From assembly GCA_964565665.1 (NCBI GenBank), contig CAZMFZ010000039.1:1-27364 (forward strand): a DNA stretch of 27,364 nucleotides, in the 5' to 3' direction. The translations under genes were made by a program, and so were the position numbers. A model generated the notes under the pieces. That model saw only the letters and a list, made by a program, of their open reading frames with translations. It made no database searches and was not told the DNA's origin. Origin of the DNA: CAZMFZ01 sp964565665 (GTDB lineage Bacteria > Bacteroidota > Bacteroidia > Cytophagales > UBA9547). Positions 16,552 to 24,246 of the stretch are shown here, piece after piece. How positions within the stretch are numbered: the first letter of the stretch is position 1; each line of letters opens with the position of its first letter.

Positions 16552-18261
16552 TTAGAAAGTATAGGTTAATCCTCCCATTACCGTTAATCCCTTCGATTGA
16601 TACAGATTGTACCTTTGGTAGTTTTGAGATAATATATTGTAAAAATACATAAAAACTGAAAATCTATCGTTGATTTTATAATTTGCGCTCAAATTAATAT
16701 CCACAATATCGTTTAAATTAATTTCAGTACCTGTTTTGTAATCAACCGCTTTTATGCCACCTAAGTAATATAGCTCAGTTGAGAACCAAATTTTGTTGAA
16801 TAAATTGTATGAAGCGTAAGCTGTAATGTCAAGTGTGGGTAAGTGCCATGCTTGTTTGAGTGTATCGGTTTGGTAGTTGAAATAGGTGCCCCTTAAGCCT
16901 AATTTAAGAGATTGCGTAGGTTCATAGCCAATTTCAGTCTTCCATTTTAACACCTTTGCATTATCGTAATACACATCAAATTTTGAGTTGTCTTTTATAT
17001 TATTTACATAGACATTAAAATTTTGATAAGCATTGTATGAAAGTGTTGTCTTGAAATGAATGGTATTGGTGATTTTGCCTCTCAATCCTGCATAAAGTTC
17101 ATATAGTTTGTTGGTGTGTAAAAGTGTTGGATTAAGCCCTAGAAATGGATTCTGATTCACCAAAGTTCTAAAATTGTTTTTCTCCATCCCACCATCAATT
17201 CCTGCATATACATTAAGTTTGCTAAGTAATTGATAATCAGCATTTATTATTGGATAAATGTGTACTCTTTTAGTAGTAGAAAGGGTGTCGTTTTCATAAG
17301 CAAAATTAATTCCGCCCTTGAGTAAAAATTTATCCCCCAATAATTTACGTTCGTATTCTGGTCTTATATTGAACAAATACCTGCCTAAAGATGCTTTGGC
17401 ATCAGTATAATTGCTGGCTGATATATTGGTATTGATATAAAATTTGCTGCTTTTATCTATTTCATAATTAACGTTTCCTGCTACTTCCAGTTCGTTTTCG
17501 CTATTTTTAAATTTATTGCTAAAGTTAAAATAATTGGCCTTCACATTGTATTGCAGTTTTGAAAGGGTATCTACTTGCGAGAGTTCGCTTCGCACGGCAA
17601 TTTGTTGGTATACTTGATAGATTGTGTCCTTAAGTTTTGAATCGTCATTATTGATATTGCTATGATTATAGCCATAATAATTTACTACAGTTCTGGTGTA
17701 ATCGGCTGAGGCAGAATGAATTGCCTTTGGAAAAAAGTACTTGGCATGGCCTTCAACCGCATTAGAACTCGTTAAAGAATTTTTTACCGGACCTAATATA
17801 GAACCAAAATGACGTGCATGTAACCCCAATTGGTATTTGGGGTTGCTTTTCACTAACAATTGCCCCTCAAGATAAGTAGTGATGTAATTACCAATGCCAC
17901 CTCTTATATAATTTATCTTTTTTCTTGAAGCCAAATCCTCTTTAATTGTAGAAATCTTGATTTTGGTTTCCAAATCGGCCACTGGAGATTGTATTTCTTT
18001 AAAACTGTACTCCTTGGGATCAGAAGCTGATTTCTTAGGAGGAAGCGTTATTTTATCGTATTTCTTCTGTATCTCAGGAAATGCTATTTTCTTGTTTTTC
18101 TCAATTACGATTTCCGTGTTTTCAATATCGCCATTGTCATCAATGCGTACTTGGGCATGAAGATTGTAAGTGGCCATTAATAAAAAAAGCCCCACCCTAA
18201 CCATCCCCGAAAGGAAGGGAATGTATATCCCTGCTTTTTTATTTAATAACTTAAAATTCAT
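16552..18261 (-). CDS. Outer-membrane beta-barrel protein (TonB-dependent-receptor-like barrel without plug)
   Basis: A 569-residue exported protein. The signal region ends at LHAQ (37), followed by a charged periplasmic segment (~38-115: ENTEIVIEKNKKIAFPEIQ, KITLPPKKSASDPKEYSF) and then about 450 residues of alternating beta strands ending in the aromatic terminal strand GGLTYTF. No plug domain is visible, so it is not a normal TonB-dependent importer, although the N-terminal segment could be the contact for the TonB-like protein encoded in the same operon. The hydrophobic signal is interrupted by DNA resembling a Bacteroidota intergenic repeat (18189-18222). ATG 18261 is preferred; ATG 18204 would also leave a usable signal. 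It lies 3 bp before the SPOR gene and 30 bp after the TPR gene. Confidence 0.8.
   Translation of the reverse strand: MNFKLLNKKAGIYIPFLSGMVRVGLFLLMATYNLHAQVRIDDNGDIENTEIVIEKNKKIAFPEIQKKYDKITLPPKKSASDPKEYSFKEIQSPVADLETKIKISTIKEDLASRKKINYIRGGIGNYITTYLEGQLLVKSNPKYQLGLHARHFGSILGPVKNSLTSSNAVEGHAKYFFPKAIHSASADYTRTVVNYYGYNHSNINNDDSKLKDTIYQVYQQIAVRSELSQVDTLSKLQYNVKANYFNFSNKFKNSENELEVAGNVNYEIDKSSKFYINTNISASNYTDAKASLGRYLFNIRPEYERKLLGDKFLLKGGINFAYENDTLSTTKRVHIYPIINADYQLLSKLNVYAGIDGGMEKNNFRTLVNQNPFLGLNPTLLHTNKLYELYAGLRGKITNTIHFKTTLSYNAYQNFNVYVNNIKDNSKFDVYYDNAKVLKWKTEIGYEPTQSLKLGLRGTYFNYQTDTLKQAWHLPTLDITAYASYNLFNKIWFSTELYYLGGIKAVDYKTGTEINLNDIVDINLSANYKINDRFSVFMYFYNILSQNYQRYNLYQSKGLTVMGGLTYTF
18189..18222. 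repeat. REP-like G/C-rich element inside the signal-peptide region
   Basis: A 34-bp C-rich/G-rich stretch (CCCCACCCTAACCATCCCCG then AAAGGAAGGG) stands out in the AT-rich surroundings and contains an imperfect palindrome (CCATCC ... GGAAGG). From memory it resembles the short palindromic intergenic repeats common in Bacteroidota genomes. It encodes roughly PFLSGMVRVGLF of the outer-membrane protein. Only one copy is visible here. Confidence 0.5.
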
Positions 18262-18291
18262 TATCTAATTATATTAAAATCTTAATTCAAG

Positions 18292-21282
18292 CTAATTTTC
18301 ACTTATCTCGCCCAACCTAGCTTTGGCTTTTTCTACCAATGCAGCATCTTTCGATTTTTCAACTATAGACGCTAAAGTGGCTTTTGCCTGATAGGTTTCG
18401 CCAAGTGATATGTAGTTTTCAGCAATCAGCATAAAAGCATCGCCAATCCATTTTTCATAACTCACAAAGCGATTTGCCATGTCGAAAAGCACCTCTAGCG
18501 ATAATTTGTAGTTTTTTTCTTCACTTAATTCTTTGGCATAGAGATACATAGCCTCTGCTCCTGAAATATCTTGAGCAGTATTGAAGCAATTAATAAGTAA
18601 ATCCTGAGCGTTTTTGGCATCTTGTTCCAAAGCTGATTTTGCCAAATAAAGTGCCGCTCTATTGCCCATAATGATGGATATTTTACCTTTTTCTAAAATG
18701 AGTTTGGCAAATAAAGACGTAGAATCATAGTTTTTCACTTCAAAATGTGAAATCATTAATCCATTCCAAGCATTAGAAAGCTCTTTTTGATTGGTAGAAA
18801 CTTGTGTCAATAAATTGTAGTTGATAATGGCATCGCTGTATTCCTTATCTTCAAATGATATTTCGGCCATTTTTTGCAATGAGCGATTATAAAAAGTGCT
18901 TTTAGGATGTTCTTGAATTACCTCATCGAAAGTTTCTTTGGCGGAGTTGTAATTTTTAGTTTTCCAATAGGCATCGCCTAAATAATATTTAGCATCGGCA
19001 GAAAACCCTGATTTAGAGTATTCAACCAAGAATTTTTCAAAGTTCTTTATAGCCAAGGGATAATTCTGGTCGAAATACCAAGCTTTTGCTTTCTCAAATT
19101 CAAGCTTTTCAATTTGGGCATCTTTAGGATTGATGGCTTTGTAGTTTTGTATCACAGAATCCATTAATTCTGATTTGCCCAAACGAGAAAGGGCATCTTG
19201 CAGACCCACCAAAGCATTGGATGTCACTTTACTTTTAGGGAATTCTGATAGAACGGTTTGGTAATCGTCTGCTGACTTTTGGTATTGCTTTAAATTATTG
19301 TAAGCAACAGCCCGCTTTTGTAATGATAAAGGAATGTAAATGTCTGAATTTCTGTCATTTATAATTTTGCTAAAAGCGGGAATGGAAGCTGCATATTTGG
19401 TGTTTTCAAAATCAATCAACCCAATATTGTACACGGCATCGTAATACAGTTTGGAGTCAGTTTTCACATTTGATAAAGTTCTTTTGGCATCTTCTTCTTT
19501 GTTGTTCAACGCCTGATTTATACCTCTTTGCAGATATGCATAATCTAAATTGCCGCATTGCAATTCTATTACTTTTTGATAGGTTAATTGGGCGTCATCG
19601 TATTTTTTCAATGCATAAAAACAATCGGCAAGTCGCACATAGGCATCGCAAGTGAATTCTTTATTTAGTGTGCGTTTTGTTTCCTCTAAATAATTTTTGA
19701 AATTTAGCATTGCTTTGCCATATTCTTGTTTATTGAAATAAGCATATCCCAAACCATAATAGTTTTTAGCTGTAATATCAGGTGTTGCTCTAAATGAACT
19801 GCGAATTAATTTCAGGTAATTTGTAATGGCTTCATCATATTTTTTCTGTGTAGAATAGGCCTCTGCAAGCCAAAAATAAGTTTGAACCGTAGTTTCTTTT
19901 TCAATATCGTGTAGAAGTGATTTTTCGAATAACACAATTGCCTCCAAATATTTTTCTTCATTAAATAATTCTACAGCTCTATAAAAAGCAATTTGCTGGT
20001 AGGTTTTATTCAGGGTGGCAGATTTTACCTTTACTGATTCTATATGTGTAAGAGCCGCCATATAATCGTTGGTATGTAAATATGCTTCGCTTAACAAACC
20101 ATTGGCAATTTCCACTTCTGCACCTTCTGAAAAGCGTTTCAAAAACTCTTTCATAGCTTCAATTACTTCTGTGAATTTCTGCAATTCAATCCCCAATTTT
20201 CCGTATTCTATAGTTGCTTGTGCACTTATATTCGTGTTAAAAGCCATTTTTCGGGCTTGGGAAAAGGCATTCCATGCAAAAGCTTTATTATCAGTTTTCA
20301 GCCAAGCCAAGCCTAAATAATATCCTGCACTCTGCCCTGTAGAATCGTATTGTTCGGCTATAACTTTAAGTTGCTCTACTGCCAATTCGTATTTTGCGGT
20401 TTTGTAAAGCGAAAAACCATAACGGAATTTGGCTCCATCGTTCATTTTGCCATTTGCAGCTAAAAATTTATCGAAATAGACGATGGCATTGGTATAATCT
20501 TTCTTCTGATAATATGCTTCAGCAGTGTAGATATAAACTTCTTCAACATTTTTAACGCTTTCCTGAGATGTTAATATTCGTTTAGAATAGGCAATTAAAG
20601 TATCGTAGCGTTTCTGACGGCTATATACATTTACCATTACTTGTGGCACTAGCGATTTGTAAGCAGCGTTTTCAGCCGATTTTTTTAGGGATAGTTCTGC
20701 CAAATCGTACAATCCATTTTTGTAATTTACATAGCCCAGATAATAATTGGCAGCATAAGTATATTTGTTTTTGGTAGACCTAATGCGTTGAAATACTAAG
20801 CCTGCCTTGTCAAAATCCTTTACATTCATGTAGGCATACCCAAGTTTGAAATTGCACTCTAAGCGATTTTTTTCATCTAAAAGTGTGAGATTAACCAATG
20901 ACAAATGTTCAATTGCATTAGGATAATTTTTTACTGAGAAATAATAAGTTCCCAAATCGTAATTGGCGAAAACCGCTTTAGGATGGTTTGGATGTGCCGC
21001 AACAAAGTTTCTAATTTGAATTTCGCCTTGGGGATTGTTCATTCGCAGTTTGCAAAATGCCTGATAGTAAGCTGCATCAATTGATTTAAGCTCGGAAGGA
21101 TGTAAATTCAGGTATTTAGAAAAAATGATGTGGGCAGCATCGTATGATTCAAGTGCCAACAATTCAAGCCCGTGGTCGAACAAATTTTCTTTATTGTGTG
21201 CAGGCTGCAATTGCGTGTTTTGTGCAATGGCATTATTGAACGCAAGAACTGTTAAATATAAAATACAAAATGCCTTTTTCAT
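18292..21282 (-). CDS. Large periplasmic tetratricopeptide-repeat protein
   Basis: A 996-residue exported protein built almost entirely of TPR units. Starting at ATG 21282, residues 1-21 are a signal peptide (MKKAFCILYLTVLAFNNAIA, cleavage near AIAQ). A TTG at 21285 just before is in frame but not needed. From ~30 to the C-terminus the protein is a series of ~34-residue helical hairpins with TPR spacing (e.g. DYTNAIVYFDKFL, KYDEAITNYLKLI, EYGKAMLNFKNYL, NYPLAIKNFEKFL, NYNSAKETFDEVI). It has no catalytic motif and probably acts as a scaffold between inner- and outer-membrane parts of the ExbB/ExbD cluster, comparable in role to CpoB/YbgF of Tol systems but far larger. It is the first gene of the operon. 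Confidence 0.92.
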   Translation of the reverse strand: MKKAFCILYLTVLAFNNAIAQNTQLQPAHNKENLFDHGLELLALESYDAAHIIFSKYLNLHPSELKSIDAAYYQAFCKLRMNNPQGEIQIRNFVAAHPNHPKAVFANYDLGTYYFSVKNYPNAIEHLSLVNLTLLDEKNRLECNFKLGYAYMNVKDFDKAGLVFQRIRSTKNKYTYAANYYLGYVNYKNGLYDLAELSLKKSAENAAYKSLVPQVMVNVYSRQKRYDTLIAYSKRILTSQESVKNVEEVYIYTAEAYYQKKDYTNAIVYFDKFLAANGKMNDGAKFRYGFSLYKTAKYELAVEQLKVIAEQYDSTGQSAGYYLGLAWLKTDNKAFAWNAFSQARKMAFNTNISAQATIEYGKLGIELQKFTEVIEAMKEFLKRFSEGAEVEIANGLLSEAYLHTNDYMAALTHIESVKVKSATLNKTYQQIAFYRAVELFNEEKYLEAIVLFEKSLLHDIEKETTVQTYFWLAEAYSTQKKYDEAITNYLKLIRSSFRATPDITAKNYYGLGYAYFNKQEYGKAMLNFKNYLEETKRTLNKEFTCDAYVRLADCFYALKKYDDAQLTYQKVIELQCGNLDYAYLQRGINQALNNKEEDAKRTLSNVKTDSKLYYDAVYNIGLIDFENTKYAASIPAFSKIINDRNSDIYIPLSLQKRAVAYNNLKQYQKSADDYQTVLSEFPKSKVTSNALVGLQDALSRLGKSELMDSVIQNYKAINPKDAQIEKLEFEKAKAWYFDQNYPLAIKNFEKFLVEYSKSGFSADAKYYLGDAYWKTKNYNSAKETFDEVIQEHPKSTFYNRSLQKMAEISFEDKEYSDAIINYNLLTQVSTNQKELSNAWNGLMISHFEVKNYDSTSLFAKLILEKGKISIIMGNRAALYLAKSALEQDAKNAQDLLINCFNTAQDISGAEAMYLYAKELSEEKNYKLSLEVLFDMANRFVSYEKWIGDAFMLIAENYISLGETYQAKATLASIVEKSKDAALVEKAKARLGEISEN

Positions 21283-21285
21283 CAA

Positions 21286-21599
21286 CTACAAATTTGAGAA
21301 AGCGAAACCGAATTCTATCCACATGATGGGCACAAGGTACCAATCAATAATATTGACCTACTAAGGAATTAATTCACAACTTTTGAAATTCCTCTAAAGT
21401 CATGCCAAAAGAACTTTGGGGAATTTGTGAACGTAGAAAAGTAGCAGAGATTGCAGAAAAATTAAATTGAAGGTATTCAAAAATCAATAATCAACTTTAA
21501 CCAAACCAGACTTCTGAATAATGACCTAAATTTGTAAGTCAATAAATTAGGAAATAAATAGACTTTATCTCACCTATGGAACCACAAAACCCGGCCTAA
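21286..21599. other. Divergent intergenic region between TPR operon and FAD dehydrogenase
   Basis: No gene is supported over about 314 bp. An exact TAAATTTG (21527-21534, plus) could be the -7 element for the FAD gene, but no -33 element accompanies it. A 7-codon frame (21576-21599) ends immediately before the FAD gene ATG. A 22-codon frame at 21402-21470 lacks supporting signals. No clear promoter for the TPR operon was found on the minus strand. Confidence 0.5.
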
Positions 21600-23168
21600 A
21601 TGATTCGAGAAATTCAGCTTACGCTTCCGCCCGACATGGCCTTTGATGATGAGAAGCTAAATGCAGCAGCCATTAAGGCTTCAGGATTTAGAAGTGAGGA
21701 AGTAAATTTAGTGCAGAAAATACGCAGGTCTATAGATGCTCGTAGCAGAGAAGTAAAAGTAAATATCACGTTAAAAGTATTTGCAAATGAGCTCATCGCT
21801 CCCCTACTCCAATACACTATACCATTGGCCGATGTATCGAAAGCCAAGCAAGTATTGATGGTTGGAGCTGGGCCGGCTGGGCTATTTGCGGCTTTGCGAA
21901 TGCTTGAATTGGGCATGAAACCCATCATTATAGAGAGAGGAAAAAACGTAAAAGACCGCAGACGCGACCTCGCTGCCATCAACAAATCGCATTTGGTAAA
22001 CCCCGATTCGAACTATTGCTTTGGCGAAGGTGGGGCAGGCACCTATTCCGATGGCAAACTCTATACCCGTAGCGATAAACGAGGCAACATTCGCAGAATA
22101 CTTGAAATATTGGTTGCCCATGGGGCAGATGAGGCGATATTAGTAGATGCTCATCCGCATATTGGAACAAACAAACTCCCTAAATTGATTGAGGAAATAA
22201 GAAACACGATTTTGCAATGTGGAGGCGAATTTCATTTTGGGGAAAGGGTTACTGATTTTATTATCAATAATAATGAAATACGTGGCTTGATTACTGCTTC
22301 GGGAAAGGAATACCAAGGCGAAAGTGTAATATTGGCTACTGGGCATTCTGCACGAGATATTTTTTATCTGCTCAACCACAAAAAAATAGCCATTGAGGCC
22401 AAGCCTTTTGCTTTGGGCGTGCGAGCCGAGCACAGCCAACAATTTATTGACAGTGTGCAATACCATTGCGAAGTTCGAAGCGAATATTTGCCACCATCAA
22501 GCTATACTATGGTTGCTCAAATGCCTTATATGGGAGTTGAAAAAGGCGTATTCTCGTTTTGTATGTGTCCGGGTGGAATTATTGCCCCCTGTGCTACTGA
22601 AGCTGGCGAAATAGTAGTGAATGGTTGGTCGCCTAGCAAAAGAAATAATTATTGGGCAAATTCGGGAATTGTAGTGTCGGTAGATGCTGGTGATTGGCAA
22701 GCCTTTGAGAGCCACGGAGCATTGGCCGGGCTCGAATACCAAAAAGCGGTTGAGCAGAAGGCCTGCCTATTAGCTGGTGGTACACAAACTGCCCCAGCTC
22801 AATTGCTGAGCGATTTTGTGAATGGCAAAGTTTCTGCTTCGCTACTACAAAGCTCGTATCAGCCGGGGTTGAAATCTGTATTGATGGACGAGGTATTGCC
22901 AACTGCCATTGCCACCAGATTAAAAGGCGGCTTCAAGGCTTTCGGTGCTAAAATGAGAGGTTACCTAAGCTACGATGCCCAAATAGTGGGTGTAGAAAGC
23001 CGCACTTCATCACCCATTCGCATTCCTAGAGATAAAGCTACTTTTGAACATCCTCAAATTGCCCGATTATTCCCTTGTGGAGAAGGTGCGGGCTATGCTG
23101 GAGGTATTGTATCGGCAGCTATGGATGGAGAAAGATGTGCCGAAATGGTGAATAAGCTGTATGGTTGA
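21600..23168 (+). CDS. FAD-dependent dehydrogenase, COG2509 type (uncharacterised)
   Basis: A 522-residue cytoplasmic flavoprotein. Residues 1-~75 are a small alpha/beta domain (IREIQLTLPPDM ... AREVKVNITLKVF-like region) typical of this family. The Rossmann FAD motif is GAGPAGLFAA (89-98) with the ribose-binding Glu112. A conserved family segment follows (CFGEGGAGTYSDGKL, 140-154), and the C-terminal FAD contact is FPCGEGAGYAGGIVSAAMDG (~490-510). The protein matches the widespread COG2509 oxidoreductases whose substrate is not established. The ATG directly follows a TAA. The downstream YihY gene is 106 bp away on the same strand. Neither neighbour suggests a substrate. Confidence 0.88.
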   Translation: MIREIQLTLPPDMAFDDEKLNAAAIKASGFRSEEVNLVQKIRRSIDARSREVKVNITLKVFANELIAPLLQYTIPLADVSKAKQVLMVGAGPAGLFAALRMLELGMKPIIIERGKNVKDRRRDLAAINKSHLVNPDSNYCFGEGGAGTYSDGKLYTRSDKRGNIRRILEILVAHGADEAILVDAHPHIGTNKLPKLIEEIRNTILQCGGEFHFGERVTDFIINNNEIRGLITASGKEYQGESVILATGHSARDIFYLLNHKKIAIEAKPFALGVRAEHSQQFIDSVQYHCEVRSEYLPPSSYTMVAQMPYMGVEKGVFSFCMCPGGIIAPCATEAGEIVVNGWSPSKRNNYWANSGIVVSVDAGDWQAFESHGALAGLEYQKAVEQKACLLAGGTQTAPAQLLSDFVNGKVSASLLQSSYQPGLKSVLMDEVLPTAIATRLKGGFKAFGAKMRGYLSYDAQIVGVESRTSSPIRIPRDKATFEHPQIARLFPCGEGAGYAGGIVSAAMDGERCAEMVNKLYG

Positions 23169-23274
23169 TTGAAAAGGCTAAGCGTAATTGATAAAATATA
23201 TACCTGGTACACTGATATATACGTAATTTTAGCCGTGACATAATTAAAAATATACCTCTACAACTTCAGCCTAA

Positions 23275-24180
23275 ATGAAAGCAACATTAAACTTAGCCAA
23301 ACAGTATCTATTTGATTTATGGGAAATACTAAAAGCCTCAGGCATTTCTTTCTCCGACAATAATTCACTTAAATTTAGTGCTTCGCTTTCCTATTACACT
23401 ATATTCTCATTGGCGCCTATGCTCATAGTAATTATAGCGGTTTCTGGTATATTTTATGGTCAAGAGGCCATTCAGGGAAAATTGTATGGGCAAATGGATG
23501 GCCTAATTGGCAAAGAAGCAGCTAAACAGGTGCAGGAATTAATTAAAAATGCACATCGCTCTGATCAATCGGTGCTTGCTACCATTGTAGGGTTAATCAC
23601 TTTATTTGTTGGGGCAACCGGAGTATTTCTTGAGATACAAAGTTCTATTAATTTTATATGGGATTTGAAAACAAAGCCTAACAAAGGCATAATAAAGTTT
23701 GTATTTAGCCAACTCATTTCATTCTCAATGGTACTTAGTCTGGGTTTTTTACTTCTTGTGTCGCTTGCCCTCAATTCTATTCTAGATATATTTTTCAATC
23801 CGTTGCAAAATCTTATTGAAGGGTTCACCATTCATATTATTTATGTGGTAAATATCATTTTTACGTTTGTCATAATCACTATTTTGTTTGGTGCAATATT
23901 TAAAATACTCCCCGATGCTCATTTAAGGATGAAAGATGTAGCTGTTGGGGCAGGCTTTACCGCCATTTTGTTTATGATTGGCAAGTTTGTGATAGGATTT
24001 TATATTGGGCAGACGAGCACAATGTCGTTGTACGGCTCAGCAGGTTCGATGGTACTAATATTGCTATGGGTATACTATTGCTCTATCATTTTATACTTCG
24101 GGGCAGAGTTTACCAAAGCCTATGCAACCAAATTCGGATCAGGTATTACGCCAAAAAGCTATGCTGTAAGAGCGAATTAA
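23275..24180 (+). CDS. YihY/UPF0761 family inner-membrane protein
   Basis: A 301-residue polytopic membrane protein of normal family length. The family hallmark near the N-terminus is visible (SASLSYYTIFSLAPMLIVII, ~35-54), followed by about five further hydrophobic helices and the conserved GSAGSMVLILLWVYYCSIIL (~256-275) and FGAEFTKAYA (~277-286). Members were once annotated as ribonuclease BN, now considered incorrect; the true function is unknown. It converges with metG, 66 bp between stops, with no strong terminator between them. Confidence 0.93.
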   Translation: MKATLNLAKQYLFDLWEILKASGISFSDNNSLKFSASLSYYTIFSLAPMLIVIIAVSGIFYGQEAIQGKLYGQMDGLIGKEAAKQVQELIKNAHRSDQSVLATIVGLITLFVGATGVFLEIQSSINFIWDLKTKPNKGIIKFVFSQLISFSMVLSLGFLLLVSLALNSILDIFFNPLQNLIEGFTIHIIYVVNIIFTFVIITILFGAIFKILPDAHLRMKDVAVGAGFTAILFMIGKFVIGFYIGQTSTMSLYGSAGSMVLILLWVYYCSIILYFGAEFTKAYATKFGSGITPKSYAVRAN

Positions 24181-24246
24181 TACCCTTATTATATAATTTG
24201 ATAGTCTTATAAGTATACCGCATTGTCTGAAACTATATAAGGAATG

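Noticed and set aside
16552..18261. Standard TonB-dependent receptor
   Set aside because: The barrel is present but no plug domain precedes it and the total length (569) is too short for a typical receptor.
21402..21470. 22-codon frame in the TPR/FAD intergenic region
   Set aside because: No promoter, no ribosome-binding context and no recognisable peptide; such short frames are expected by chance.
23196..23222. Direct repeat of ATATATAC (23196-23203 and 23215-23222)
   Set aside because: Eight AT-rich bases repeated twice is expected by chance in this composition; no other iteron-like copies.
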